Positions 7,930 through 17,075 of a DNA stretch of 64,000 nt are shown here, in pieces. Every line of letters begins with the position of its first letter. Within the stretch, counting starts at the first letter, position 1. Below the pieces are notes generated by a model that saw only the letters and a list, made by a program, of their open reading frames with translations, was not told the DNA's origin and did not search any database. Origin of the DNA: CAYJBH01 sp964368815. GTDB taxonomy: Bacteria > Bacillota > Clostridia > Oscillospirales > Ruminococcaceae. The DNA is taken from assembly GCA_964368815.1 (NCBI GenBank), contig CAYJDA010000008.1, forward strand, positions 1-64,000, written 5' to 3'. The position numbers were made by a program, and so were the translations under genes.

Positions 7930-8595
7930 ATGACAATAAAAGAAATTTATGAGGCTTTCGATAAAATTGGATGTCTTTCCTTTACGACCATCAATGATAA
8001 AGGTGAGCCGGAGTCCAGAATAGCGCATCTTAGAGCATATGATGATGACGGTATATACTTTATGACTATGTACACTAAAGATTTTTATCGTCAACTTAAA
8101 AAGGAAGAAACCATTTCAATATGTGGGCTTTCGGCAGCAACCGAGATAGAGCATGATGAAAAAGGGTTTCCAATTTTTAAACCGGGATACGCCATAAGAA
8201 TGACCGGAAAGGTATATGAAATATCTATCGAAGAGATAAAGGAAAAACACAATCCGGTTTTTGATTTTTGCATAAAAGATCAGGAAATCTACAATGCTAT
8301 GGTTGTTTTTTGCATTACCGATGCAAGAGGTGATATTTTTGATTATGATTTTGAAAAAGTTAGCCGTGAAAACAAACTACAGCGAAGCTATTTCGCATAC
8401 GGTAGTGAAAAAATAAAGCATAAAGGCTTGGTAATTGATATCGAAAAGTGCATATCCTGCGGGATTTGTCAGAAGAAATGTTCATTTAATGCCATATCAA
8501 AAAGCGAAGAAGCATATAAAATTGACACTCATCGTTGTGATGAATGTGGAGACTGCCTAATAAATTGCCCGGTATCTGCGATTGAAAATAGATAG
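7930..8595 (+). CDS. Pyridoxamine-5'-phosphate-oxidase-like flavin protein fused to 2x[4Fe-4S] ferredoxin
   Basis: This 221-residue two-domain protein has an N-terminal split-barrel (about 1-145) of the PNPOx-like FMN-binding family, with ESRIAHLRAYDDDGIYFMT. The C-terminus carries two CxxCxxCxxxC clusters: Cys174/177/180/184 and Cys203/206/209/213. Family members of this build are thought to be ferredoxin-linked flavin reductases or binding proteins in anaerobes. It begins 8 bp after the ABC ATPase and is probably co-transcribed, which hints at reduction of the imported solute or a stress role. The substrate is not identifiable. Confidence 0.87.
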   Translation: MTIKEIYEAFDKIGCLSFTTINDKGEPESRIAHLRAYDDDGIYFMTMYTKDFYRQLKKEETISICGLSAATEIEHDEKGFPIFKPGYAIRMTGKVYEISIEEIKEKHNPVFDFCIKDQEIYNAMVVFCITDARGDIFDYDFEKVSRENKLQRSYFAYGSEKIKHKGLVIDIEKCISCGICQKKCSFNAISKSEEAYKIDTHRCDECGDCLINCPVSAIENR

Positions 8596-8607
8596 CATGA
8601 ATATCAT

Positions 8608-8636
8608 TTGACTTTTATGGCGCAATACCTTATAAT
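8608..8636 (+). promoter_or_regulatory. Sigma-A promoter of the sugar-nucleotide cluster
   Basis: TTGACT (8608-8613), a 17-bp spacer and a perfect TATAAT (8631-8636) lie about 38 bp before the TTG start of the RmlD-like gene. Confidence 0.8.
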
Positions 8637-8673
8637 TTTGTTATCAGATTAAAGGATAATAAAGAGGTTTACA

Positions 8674-9582
8674 TTGAAGAATGTATTTATAACCGGAGTA
8701 GCCGGTCTTCTTGGCTCTAACTGTGCCTACCTTTTAAGAGACAGATATAATGTTTTTGGTGTTGATAAAAATGTTGTTAGCATGGAAAATGTTTCAATTG
8801 AGATGGATTCGGCACTTAACACCTATAGGATTGAGGAGCTGTTACTATCTAATAAAATTGATGTTTTTTTGCACTGTGCGGCACTTGTTAATGTAGATAC
8901 CTGTGAAAAAATGACAGCATATGCAGATTTGGTAAACTATCAGCTAACCGAAAATCTGCGAAGATGTTGTAGCAAGCATAATATTAAGTTTGTTTTTATA
9001 TCAACCGATGCGGTTTATGGTGGAAGCAAGCAAGGACTAAACACCGAAGAGGATATACCGGCCCCTGTTAGTGTTTATGGTAAAACCAAGTTGATGGCCG
9101 AAAATGCTGTTTTAGAGGATGCTGGCAGCCTTGTTCTTAGAACTAACATGTATGGATATAATTACCGTGATAAAAACAGCTTTGGAGAGTGGGTTCTACA
9201 GGCTTTAAACTCCGAGGAAGAGCTTAACATGTTTAACGATATCTACTTCTCTCCCATACTTGTAAACAAACTCACTGAGGTGATTGAGCTTGCTATAAAA
9301 AATGACCTGTCAGGACTTTATAATGTCGGATGTACCGGCTCTATAAGCAAGTATGAACTGGGTTTAGCAATTCAGAAAGCTTTTGAACTTACAGGCATAA
9401 TTAATTCTACCAGCTCTGAGAACTTTAATTTTCTTGCACCGCGTACAAAGAATATGGGGCTTGACAATTCAAAAATTAAGTCTGCACTGAATATCGAGAT
9501 AAATACCCCCCTTGAGGATGTTAGTCTATTTAAAAAGCTATATGACGAAGGTTACCCTTTGGCACTAAAAAGGGGAAGTTAA
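8674..9582 (+). CDS. NAD(P)-dependent epimerase/reductase (RmlD-like extended SDR)
   Basis: This 302-residue extended short-chain dehydrogenase starts at a TTG after AAAGAGG. It shows the Rossmann motif GVAGLLG (8-14), the catalytic Ser/Thr region FISTDAVYGG (about 108-117) and the YxxxK pair Tyr135/Lys139 in VYGKTK. The overall pattern is closest to dTDP-4-dehydrorhamnose reductases (RmlD), which reduce a 4-keto nucleotide sugar. It is followed by a PseH-like acetyltransferase and a CMP-nonulosonate synthetase, so it probably makes or modifies a surface or flagellar sugar. The exact nucleotide sugar is inference. Confidence 0.83.
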   Translation: MKNVFITGVAGLLGSNCAYLLRDRYNVFGVDKNVVSMENVSIEMDSALNTYRIEELLLSNKIDVFLHCAALVNVDTCEKMTAYADLVNYQLTENLRRCCSKHNIKFVFISTDAVYGGSKQGLNTEEDIPAPVSVYGKTKLMAENAVLEDAGSLVLRTNMYGYNYRDKNSFGEWVLQALNSEEELNMFNDIYFSPILVNKLTEVIELAIKNDLSGLYNVGCTGSISKYELGLAIQKAFELTGIINSTSSENFNFLAPRTKNMGLDNSKIKSALNIEINTPLEDVSLFKKLYDEGYPLALKRGS

Positions 9583-9603
9583 TTAATGTGGAAAGGATAA
9601 TCG

Positions 9604-10152
9604 ATGATAAAGGGTAGTAAAATTTCACTTAGGGCGGTTTGTGAAGCCGATCTTCCTTCGTTACTCTTATGGAGAAATAATCCCGACTTTCGCAAGTATT
9701 TTAGAGAATACCGTGAGCTGACATTGCAAAATCAAAAACAATGGTTTGATAAGTTTGTTGTAGCCGATGATAGAACATTAATGTTTTCTATTGTTCTTAA
9801 CGACGAGGAGGAAACTTTAGTTGGTGCCTGTGGACTTTGTTATATCAACCACATAAATAGGCATGCCGACCTTTCACTCTATATTGGTTATAACGATGCA
9901 TATATCGATGATTACGGTTATGCCGAGGAAGCCTGCGAACTATTATTCAGATATGGATTCGGAGAGCTTAATCTTCATAAAATTTGGACAGAAATTTACG
10001 AGTTCGACCAACCTAAATTTAATCTTTATACCAAGCTTGGTATGCGTCAGGATGGGTTGTTACGCGATAACTATTTTCATAATGCAAGGTGGCACAACTC
10101 TCGTATGATGTCGCTACTTGCCGATGAATTTTATGCCGGAGAAAATTCATGA
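9604..10152 (+). CDS. GNAT N-acetyltransferase, PseH-like
   Basis: This 182-residue GNAT-fold protein begins IKGSKISLRAVCEADLPSLLLWRN, the pattern of acetyltransferases acting on UDP-4-amino-sugars (PseH) and of RimJ/L-like enzymes. The acetyl-CoA site lies around LYIGYNDAYIDDYGYAEEA, where the canonical Q/RxxGxG is only partly kept. The placement between an RmlD-like reductase and a PseF-like cytidylyltransferase favours a sugar substrate over a protein substrate. The stop codon overlaps the next start by 4 nt, showing tight coupling. Confidence 0.8.
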   Translation: MIKGSKISLRAVCEADLPSLLLWRNNPDFRKYFREYRELTLQNQKQWFDKFVVADDRTLMFSIVLNDEEETLVGACGLCYINHINRHADLSLYIGYNDAYIDDYGYAEEACELLFRYGFGELNLHKIWTEIYEFDQPKFNLYTKLGMRQDGLLRDNYFHNARWHNSRMMSLLADEFYAGENS

Positions 10153-10856
10153 AGGTGTTAGCATTAATTCCTGCACGAGGCGGAAGCAAACGAATAAAAA
10201 ATAAAAACATTATTAATTTTTGTGATAAGCCCATTATATCCTATCCAATTACCGTTGCAAAGCAAAGCGGCTTGTTCGAGGAAATAATGGTATCAACAGA
10301 TGATTCTAAAATTGCCGAAGTAGCAAAACAATATGGAGCTGAGGTTCCCTTTTTGAGAAGCGTTAAAAACTCCGATGATTTTGCAACTACAACCGATGTA
10401 ATTGTTGAGGTGTTAGAGGAATATCAAAAACTTGAAAAATTTTATGACTATGTCTGTTGTATTTATCCGGCTGCAGTATTTATAACGAATGAAATTCTAA
10501 AACAGGCACAGGAAATATTAGTGAGCGGTTCTGCTAACAGTGTTTATCCTGTTGTTAAATTTTCTTTTCCACCCCAGCGAGGGGTTAATCTCGATGAGGA
10601 TGGCTTCGCCAAATTTATTGAGCCGAAATATGAGTTTACCCGCAGTCAAGACCTTACCCCTATCTACCACGATAGTGGCCAGTTTTATTTTTTAAAGGTA
10701 GAGGATTTTCTACGAGAAAAACGTCTAGTTTTGTCTAAAACAAAACCGATAATTGTTGAAGAAACAGATGTTCAGGATATCGACACAATTACCGACCTGC
10801 AGATTGCCGAGTTGAAATATAAACTAAAAAACAATATTTTGTTACCTGAAGTATAG
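10149..10856 (+). CDS. pseF: Acylneuraminate / pseudaminic-acid cytidylyltransferase (PseF/NeuA family)
   Basis: This 235-residue enzyme should activate a nonulosonic acid (pseudaminic or related) with CTP to give the CMP-sugar. The N-terminal nucleotide-binding motif LIPARGGSKRIKNKN is diagnostic of CMP-sialate/pseudaminate synthetases. STDDSKIAEVAKQYGAEVPF and the late DSGQFYF segment also fit the family. It overlaps the acetyltransferase by 4 nt. Genes for the other steps (PseB, PseC, PseG, PseI) are not in the window. The flagellar genes at the far end suggest flagellin glycosylation as one possible use, which is inference. Confidence 0.82.
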   Translation: MKVLALIPARGGSKRIKNKNIINFCDKPIISYPITVAKQSGLFEEIMVSTDDSKIAEVAKQYGAEVPFLRSVKNSDDFATTTDVIVEVLEEYQKLEKFYDYVCCIYPAAVFITNEILKQAQEILVSGSANSVYPVVKFSFPPQRGVNLDEDGFAKFIEPKYEFTRSQDLTPIYHDSGQFYFLKVEDFLREKRLVLSKTKPIIVEETDVQDIDTITDLQIAELKYKLKNNILLPEV

Positions 10857-10888
10857 GCGAGAAAAAATATTGGATATAATATTTAAGC

Positions 10889-10917
10889 TTGACAAATAAC
10901 GGTGTTTCTATTATAAT
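10889..10917 (+). promoter_or_regulatory. Sigma-A promoter of rpsU
   Basis: TTGACA (10889-10894), a 17-bp spacer and TATAAT (10912-10917) give a consensus promoter about 50 bp before the rpsU start, as expected for a ribosomal protein gene. Confidence 0.88.
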
Positions 10918-10968
10918 GATAGATATAAAAATATGCGGAATAGTCCGTTTACGATAGGGGGGTTAAAT

Positions 10969-11142
10969 TTGTCGGAAGTACGTGTAAAGGAGAACGAGTC
11001 GTTAGACAGCGCTCTTCGTCGCTTTAAGCGTTCCTGTGCCAGAAGTGGAGTCTTGGCTGAGGTTCGTAAGCGTGAACATTATGAAAAGCCTTCTGTAAAG
11101 CGCAAGAGAAAAGCAGAGGCTGCAAGAAAGCGCAAGTATTAA
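10969..11142 (+). CDS. rpsU: 30S ribosomal protein bS21
   Basis: This 57-residue basic protein is ribosomal protein bS21. It begins SEVRVKENESLDSALRRFKR and ends in a Lys/Arg-rich tail, KRKRKAEAARKRKY. The TTG at 10969 is chosen over the ATG at 10933 because it follows a six-G Shine-Dalgarno run and gives the usual bS21 N-terminus. It is monocistronic here, with its own promoter and a strong terminator 10 bp after the stop. Confidence 0.96.
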   Translation: MSEVRVKENESLDSALRRFKRSCARSGVLAEVRKREHYEKPSVKRKRKAEAARKRKY

Positions 11143-11152
11143 AAACATTAAT

Positions 11153-11196
11153 AAAACTATCGCAAGTGAAATTCATTTGCGATAGTTTTATTTTGC
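11153..11196 (+). terminator. Rho-independent terminator of rpsU
   Basis: AAAACTATCGCAA pairs with TTGCGATAGTTTT around an 11-nt loop, followed by a T-rich run. Confidence 0.88.
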
Positions 11197-11322
11197 TTTT
11201 GAAATAGGGAAGATTAGTAAGAGTTGTGGATAGTAGTAGCCATACCAACTAAATTGGTTTCGGCTCGCAACAGATTATATGATTACATCGGTGTAAAGCG
11301 TGATTGAATTACGAGATTATGG

Positions 11323-13137
11323 TTAGGAGGGATCGATAGATTCTTTTAACTCATAAGGAAGTTTTATATCAACAACCGTTCCATATTCTTCGGTGGAGTT
11401 AATACTAAGTCCATAATCCAAGGATGAGTAACTTTGTATCAGCTTATGAATACTTAAAAGCCCAATCGATTTTTCTATGTTTGAGTGTAACATTTCAGCC
11501 GCAAAATCTTCTTCAAAGGAAGCATATAGATTTTCTAACTTCTCTTTGCTCATTCCGCATCCGTTATCAGCAATGAGAAGGTGAAAGGAATCAACCTCAC
11601 AGTAAGAGGTAATGTCTATAGTTCCGCCGGATTCTTTTTCTTTAAATCCATGTATTATTGCATTTTCTACTATAGGTTGCAAAACAAAAGTGGGAACATT
11701 TTTATTCCGTAGATCGCTTGGCACAGAACACTCATATCTGATTTTTTTAGGGAATCGCGCTTTTTGTATTGTTATATATCTATCAATTTGCATTAGCTCA
11801 TTGTTTAATGTGCTGATTGCTCCTGTCTTGAGGTTGTAGCGAAGTAGATCTGATATGGCACAGGCAACAGAACTAATTTTGGGAACATTGTTAATATTGG
11901 CAAGGGAACTTATTGTATTAAGGGTGTTATATAAAAAGTGTGGGTTAATTTGCGATTGTAATACCATGAAAGCCATACGATTTTCAATTAACTTATTATT
12001 ATAGTTTTGCTTTAAACTATCCATTAACCTCATGTTAAGCTTGTTGTAGCTATCTGTGATTTTGGTAAGCTCTTTATTAAGTGATGAATCATTTGATTCG
12101 ATAAAATCAACAGCGCCGCTCTCACATGCATCGATATCATTACATATTTTATCGATTTTACCTGTTAATCCTTTTGAAAGAATATAGGAAAGGGCAAAGC
12201 TAATAAGCAATACAATCAATATTTGCATTAAAACAGCAGTTGCATTATTGCTGTAAGCATTTTCTATAATATCATTGTCGAAGTATTGAACAATTTTCCA
12301 ACCGGTTGTGCTGTTTTGTAATATACATGCAGAATAGTTAATGTTATTTGCCATTACTTCAATAACCTGTGGTTCTGAACTTGCTTGTAAATTAGCCGCA
12401 GACGTGTGAAGTTGATTTAACATTTCAGCAGATGAACTTGATCTATTGTAAAATACATTGTTGTTAGAGTCTAATAATGAAATTTCTGTAGGAGGATCTA
12501 TATTTCCATCGATAATACTTAGCAAAGAATCAAAGTTAATAGCTATATACAATGTTCCAATATCTTGGTTACTATAAATGTCCCATAAAGAAATAACAAC
12601 CGGTAGCAACACTTTACCGTAAGAAGTTGCAGTTTCTGAAAAATCAATAGGAGCAATATAAACTCGATCATCTTCCTGTTGCGCTAAAATGGACCATTCT
12701 TCAAGATTTTCTAATGTTTTATCAAGTCCAGTGTACGAAACAGTGCCATAATCATAAACCATGCCATTTCGTCCGATATAAACAACTTGTAGTATGTTTG
12801 GATCAAGAAGTAATGCCTGAGAAATCGAACCGGTCATAAATTCATACGTGTCAATTTGCTTTTGTGAATAGGGTATGTATGGCGAGGTGAGCGCATTATT
12901 TATATCTGGATTAATAATGTGGAGCGAGCGAAGCGCAGTTGAAGAACCAATAATTGTATCAATATTGGCACTTATCTGTACTGTAATATCAGATAAAGCT
13001 TCTTGATATTCGTCGTTCATATCCCTAATTACACTACTAAAAATAAATGATCCGAAAATAGTAATTGGTAGTGCCAACACTAGGCTTGTTGCAATAAATA
13101 TTTGTGCCCGATACGACATCTTTTTAATAGAGAACAT
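11323..13137 (-). CDS. Sensor histidine kinase, YesM/LytS type
   Basis: This 604-residue membrane kinase has a TM helix at about 12-36, an extracellular sensor region (about 40-295), a second TM helix at about 300-320 and a HAMP-like linker. The His_kinase motif MVLQSQINPHFLYNTLNTIS contains phospho-acceptor His400. The ATPase domain has VLQPIVENAIIHGF and DNGCGM. YesM-type kinases sense carbohydrates and signal to AraC-type response regulators. The matching YesN-type regulator lies upstream at 15504, separated by two metabolic genes and a terminator. It has its own promoter, so kinase levels may be set apart from the transporter operon. Confidence 0.93.
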   Translation of the reverse strand: MFSIKKMSYRAQIFIATSLVLALPITIFGSFIFSSVIRDMNDEYQEALSDITVQISANIDTIIGSSTALRSLHIINPDINNALTSPYIPYSQKQIDTYEFMTGSISQALLLDPNILQVVYIGRNGMVYDYGTVSYTGLDKTLENLEEWSILAQQEDDRVYIAPIDFSETATSYGKVLLPVVISLWDIYSNQDIGTLYIAINFDSLLSIIDGNIDPPTEISLLDSNNNVFYNRSSSSAEMLNQLHTSAANLQASSEPQVIEVMANNINYSACILQNSTTGWKIVQYFDNDIIENAYSNNATAVLMQILIVLLISFALSYILSKGLTGKIDKICNDIDACESGAVDFIESNDSSLNKELTKITDSYNKLNMRLMDSLKQNYNNKLIENRMAFMVLQSQINPHFLYNTLNTISSLANINNVPKISSVACAISDLLRYNLKTGAISTLNNELMQIDRYITIQKARFPKKIRYECSVPSDLRNKNVPTFVLQPIVENAIIHGFKEKESGGTIDITSYCEVDSFHLLIADNGCGMSKEKLENLYASFEEDFAAEMLHSNIEKSIGLLSIHKLIQSYSSLDYGLSINSTEEYGTVVDIKLPYELKESIDPS

Positions 13138-13167
13138 TAATCACCCATCAATACAACTATCTTTATT

Positions 13168-13196
13168 ATTTTATCAGAAAAAATATGTTTCATCAA
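13168..13196 (-). promoter_or_regulatory. Promoter of the YesM-type kinase gene
   Basis: The minus strand has TTGATG (13191-13196), a 17-bp spacer and TAAAAT (13168-13173), between the terminator and the kinase start. Confidence 0.6.
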
Positions 13197-13221
13197 TATA
13201 AATATAATATTTAACTATACA

Positions 13222-13262
13222 AAAAACGGTTGTAGCATTTTATTTTTGCCACAACCGTTTTA
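13222..13262 (-). terminator. Terminator after the aldo/keto reductase operon (bidirectional shape)
   Basis: AAAACGGTTGT and ACAACCGTTTT arms flank a short AT-rich loop, with T-runs available on the minus strand. It separates the ABC/metabolic operon from the kinase gene. Confidence 0.85.
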
Positions 13263-13276
13263 TTAATGATTATATG

Positions 13277-14194
13277 TTACGGCAAAATATTGCCTGCAGA
13301 GCGATATATTTCATACCACTGTTCTCTTGTAAGCTCAACATCAGCGGCTTTTGCCATTTCAAGAACGCGGTCAACATTTGTAGAACCTATTATTGCTTGC
13401 ATCTTTGCAGGGTGCCTTAAGATGAATGCAATAGCAATGGCTGATTTGGTTACACCGTATTCATCGGCATATTTTTGAAGTGTTTCATTTAACTCAACAT
13501 ATTTATTGCTGTCGAGGAAAACACCTTCAAAGAAACCATACTGTAATGATGACCAGCTTTGAATTGTAATATTTTTGATACGGCAATATTCAAGTATGCC
13601 ACCGTCGCGGTTAATTGTTGCATCATTTTTCATATTAACATTTAAGCCAACGTCTATCATGCCGGTATGTGCTGCACTAAATTGAAGCTGATTAATAATA
13701 ATTGGTTGCTTTAAAGCAGTGTTCATAAGCTCTATCTGTGATGGGTTTTGATTACTAACTCCAAAATGACGAACCTTGCCACTTGTTTCAAGCTTTGTAA
13801 ATGCTTCGGCAACTTCTTCCGGTTCAATTAATGTATCGGGACGATGAAGTAGCAATACATCTAAATAATCTGTATTAAGTCGTTTTAATATTCCATCAAC
13901 AGAATTAATAATATGTTCTTTAGAAAAATCAAAAAAACCTTTTCTAATACCGCATTTAGACTGTATTAGCATCTTTTCTCTCGACGAGGGGCTCATGTCG
14001 ACAGCTTTTGCAAATACTTCTTCAGAACCACCTGCACCATAAATATCTGCATGATCAAAAAAATTAATGCCTGCATCCATCGAGCTATTTACTAATTTAG
14101 AAACTTCATTTACTTCCATCTGAGAAATTCTCATGCAACCAAGAGAAATAGCCGAACCTTGAAGTTCGCTGGTTCCGAGTTTAATAGTTTTCAT
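13277..14194 (-). CDS. Aldo/keto reductase (YdhF-like)
   Basis: This 305-residue NADPH-dependent reductase of the aldo/keto reductase superfamily has the catalytic tetrad in its usual order: Asp47 and Tyr52 in FFDHADIYGAGG, Lys80 in LIQSKCG and His117 in LLLHRPD. The cofactor region IIGSTNVDRVLEMAKA is near the C-terminus. It is the last gene of the carbohydrate transporter operon, 14 bp after the CyuA-like gene, and probably reduces or oxidises a sugar-derived carbonyl. The substrate is unknown. Confidence 0.92.
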   Translation of the reverse strand: MKTIKLGTSELQGSAISLGCMRISQMEVNEVSKLVNSSMDAGINFFDHADIYGAGGSEEVFAKAVDMSPSSREKMLIQSKCGIRKGFFDFSKEHIINSVDGILKRLNTDYLDVLLLHRPDTLIEPEEVAEAFTKLETSGKVRHFGVSNQNPSQIELMNTALKQPIIINQLQFSAAHTGMIDVGLNVNMKNDATINRDGGILEYCRIKNITIQSWSSLQYGFFEGVFLDSNKYVELNETLQKYADEYGVTKSAIAIAFILRHPAKMQAIIGSTNVDRVLEMAKAADVELTREQWYEIYRSAGNILP

Positions 14195-14208
14195 GCTTAC
14201 CTCCGTTG

Positions 14209-15507
14209 TTATTTATCCAACATCATCTCTAAAATAGTTGAGTTGGTTTCCTTCATTCCTTCATTACTTAATACGCCAAGATTAATTAGTGTTTTTTCTA
14301 CATCAATGGTCACGATACCATCATAATGGGTGGCCCCGATTCCTTTCATAGCAAGGTCTGCAGCACGCAGTGCCGAAGTAACAGCCGTTGCAATTTTCAA
14401 TGCACAGCCCGGTTTAGCACCATCACATATAACTCCTGAAATGTCAGCAACCATAGTGTTAATGCCGTATTTCATGTTTAGCTCGTTGCCATCAAGCAAT
14501 AAAATAACGCCACAGCAAGTACCTATAGATGCGGCTACACCGCAGGCACACAAAACTGATAATCGACCGATAAACCGTTTTGTGCTTATCGTTATAAGTA
14601 TGCTAAGTGCGAGAGCGCGCAGAATATCCTCTTCAGAACGATTTAGCTTTTCGCCCACTGCGGCTACCGGCAAGGAGGCAGTTAACCCTTGGTTTCCGCT
14701 CCCGGCAGCGCTCATTACCGGCATGTCACAGCCAGACATACGAGCATCGGCTGCTGCTGCGGTGCACGCTATAGCGTAGTGCGCGATATCCATGGTGAAA
14801 ATGCCCATAGAAGCGTCTTGCATCATACTCTTGCCAACCTTTAAACCATAGTCGTTTAAAAGTCCTTCCTTTGATATATTGCCGTTAATTTCCAACACTT
14901 CTTTCAAAAAGCTTAGCTTCTCGACATCAACACCTTTAACAAATGCGGTCAGCTCGGTAAGGTTGATGCTGTTGCTGCCCTCTGAATTTAGAGTGGTTGC
15001 TTCCTGCTCACAATCATTGCTGTATAACAGTTCACCGTTCTTTTCGAGCAGGGTTAAATTTTTATGGCTTTGCGAAATTATCGCACGAGAGGTTCCTTGA
15101 TCAGTTAATATTTTAACTTCTATAAAAACTTTTTGTTTAGTATCGGCAAGGCCTATGTTTATTTTACCAAGCTTTACCAACTCTTTTGCTTCATTTTTAA
15201 TTTCATCGTTTAAATCGGTAAGAACCATAAGTTCTTTTTCAGGAGAAGCAGATAATACCCCAAGCGCCACAGCAATATCAAGTCCTATCATGCCAACCGA
15301 AGGTATGCCAACGTTCATACCGTTTTTGAGTATGTATTGGCTAACGTTAACATTCACCTCTTTAATATTACCGCTTGCCTCTTTTGCAGCATATGCAGCA
15401 GTAAGAGCAGCAGCTGCTGGCTCGGTGCATCCCAATGCTAAAGACAACTCAGATTTTATTAGTTCGATGTATTGCATTTCTTTTTCTTGTGTAATAATAT
15501 TTTTCAT
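14209..15507 (-). CDS. cyuA: L-cysteine desulfidase / L-serine-dehydratase-alpha-like protein (CyuA/UPF0597 family)
   Basis: This 432-residue protein belongs to the UPF0597 family, which includes the [4Fe-4S] L-cysteine desulfidase CyuA/YhaM. Diagnostic segments are ELSLALGCTEPAAAALTAA with Cys27, a central MSAAGSGNQGLTASLPV, and CDGAKPGCALKIATA near the C-terminus. These supply conserved cysteines for an iron-sulfur cluster. The reaction would release pyruvate, ammonia and sulfide from cysteine, or a similar beta-elimination. It overlaps the response regulator gene by 4 nt inside a sugar-transport operon, an odd partner, so another alpha-amino or hydroxy substrate is possible. Confidence 0.85.
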   Translation of the reverse strand: MKNIITQEKEMQYIELIKSELSLALGCTEPAAAALTAAYAAKEASGNIKEVNVNVSQYILKNGMNVGIPSVGMIGLDIAVALGVLSASPEKELMVLTDLNDEIKNEAKELVKLGKINIGLADTKQKVFIEVKILTDQGTSRAIISQSHKNLTLLEKNGELLYSNDCEQEATTLNSEGSNSINLTELTAFVKGVDVEKLSFLKEVLEINGNISKEGLLNDYGLKVGKSMMQDASMGIFTMDIAHYAIACTAAAADARMSGCDMPVMSAAGSGNQGLTASLPVAAVGEKLNRSEEDILRALALSILITISTKRFIGRLSVLCACGVAASIGTCCGVILLLDGNELNMKYGINTMVADISGVICDGAKPGCALKIATAVTSALRAADLAMKGIGATHYDGIVTIDVEKTLINLGVLSNEGMKETNSTILEMMLDK

Positions 15508-17039
15508 TGTTTCCCCGGTGTGATATCATTTTTAGTATTGTTTGTTCTATAATTCTTCGGCGTTATACCGGTTTCACTTTTAAATGCATGGATAAACTGA
15601 GAGACATCATTATAGCCACATATACCTGCTACATCAGTGATGTTTAATTCTTTTTGCTGTAATGCTTCCTTTGCTCTTGCTATCCTAACTTGTTTAAGAT
15701 ATGCCGAGTAGGTTACGCCCACCTTTTCGCTGAATAAATGGCTAAGATAGGTGACATTAAGAAAAAAAACATTTTCGGCAAGATGCTTTAAAGAAATATC
15801 CTTGTTGTAGTTTATTTCTACATATCTTCGCAGGCTATTAGCAATGTTATCGGGATTTCTTAGCTTCTCCATCTCCTTGCAAAGGCCGGATATTAGTAGG
15901 GACACTTCGGATATAAACTCTTTGCTATTGTCGAAATCAGATATTCTGAACTTATCCTCGTTAAAGGCAAACCCCTCGTAGCTACATAACGATGCATTGT
16001 CGTACATAATTGATTTTATTTTGCTAAAAGTATGCTCGTAGCCCGAAATAGCTATATTGCCAAGAGAATCCATGCTTGAAATTATCTTAACAAATACCTT
16101 TGTTGCATTTTGGTCATCAGCCTTTTTCAGCCAAAGGTCAAATAGCTGCAAATCATTTTCGGAGGGTGTATATTTTTCGTTATGTTCAGAGATAACTTTA
16201 TCGTAGTATAATATTTGTGAATCATAAAAGAATTTGTTAAAAACCGCCTTGGTTGCTTCTTCACAGGACACCTTAAGCTGAGAGATTCCGGTGTGTACTT
16301 GGCTTACGCCCACTTTACAATTTTTATTAATGTATGATACATTTAAGCTAAGCTTTGTAACAAAGTCCTTAACCGTGTGCTGCCCTTTAATTACTAATCC
16401 AAAAGTTCTTTGGTTAATGGTTGCAATTCGGTAATCAGGTATAGGAATTGATGCTCCGATGCGCTGTATACATTCGTTTAGTTCATTTTTTGTTGGAACG
16501 CTTGTTGCGTCAAAAAGAAATATTGCAAAGGTAAAATGAGAAAATATTTTGTTAAAAACAATATCCTTCATCGGATTATAAATAATCTCGTTTGAAACAA
16601 GTATTTCATCGATATACTGAATAAGCATATCATCCTTTTCAATACCCTTTGTAGGAATTTCTGAAAGAGCTTTTGCCGGCAGATGTTTTAAAATGGTCTC
16701 CAGAAGATCTTCCTGCCGTATGGGCTTTAGCAGATACGATTTTGCACCATGGTTTAGCGACTCCTGCGCATACTTAAAATCGGCATACCCGCTAATCATG
16801 ATGAAAATAACATCCTTGTTTATCTGGATAGCTTTTTTCAACAATTCAATTCCATTTAATAGCGGCATGTTTATGTCGCTAATAACAATATCGGGCAGCT
16901 GTTCACGGAATAGCCTAAGACCCGCCTTGCCATTTTCGGCTTCAAATATTTGCAACTCACTTAAACGCTCACAAGCCTTTAGCTGCACTACAATAGATTC
17001 CCGAGAATAAGGTTCATCCTCAACAACCATTATCTTCAT
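15504..17039 (-). CDS. AraC-family response regulator, YesN type
   Basis: This 511-residue protein has a receiver domain (about 1-120) with the acidic pair near residues 6-8, phospho-acceptor Asp55 in VISDINMP and Lys in YLLKPIR. A long helical linker follows, then a C-terminal AraC double helix-turn-helix (about 400-505) with ISLKHLAENVFFLNVTYLS and DVAGICGYNDVSQFIHAFK. It should activate the adjacent carbohydrate ABC operon after phosphorylation by the YesM-type kinase at 11323-13137. A pair of 9-bp direct repeats 22 bp apart upstream of the operon is a plausible binding site. Confidence 0.92.
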   Translation of the reverse strand: MKIMVVEDEPYSRESIVVQLKACERLSELQIFEAENGKAGLRLFREQLPDIVISDINMPLLNGIELLKKAIQINKDVIFIMISGYADFKYAQESLNHGAKSYLLKPIRQEDLLETILKHLPAKALSEIPTKGIEKDDMLIQYIDEILVSNEIIYNPMKDIVFNKIFSHFTFAIFLFDATSVPTKNELNECIQRIGASIPIPDYRIATINQRTFGLVIKGQHTVKDFVTKLSLNVSYINKNCKVGVSQVHTGISQLKVSCEEATKAVFNKFFYDSQILYYDKVISEHNEKYTPSENDLQLFDLWLKKADDQNATKVFVKIISSMDSLGNIAISGYEHTFSKIKSIMYDNASLCSYEGFAFNEDKFRISDFDNSKEFISEVSLLISGLCKEMEKLRNPDNIANSLRRYVEINYNKDISLKHLAENVFFLNVTYLSHLFSEKVGVTYSAYLKQVRIARAKEALQQKELNITDVAGICGYNDVSQFIHAFKSETGITPKNYRTNNTKNDITPGKQ

Positions 17040-17075
17040 ACTAATCCTTTTTAGAAAAATGCACTCCCTAAAATT

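Noticed and set aside
14330..14779. 149-codon frame opposite the CyuA-like gene
   Set aside because: It lies fully inside a conserved gene on the other strand and has no start signal or family pattern.
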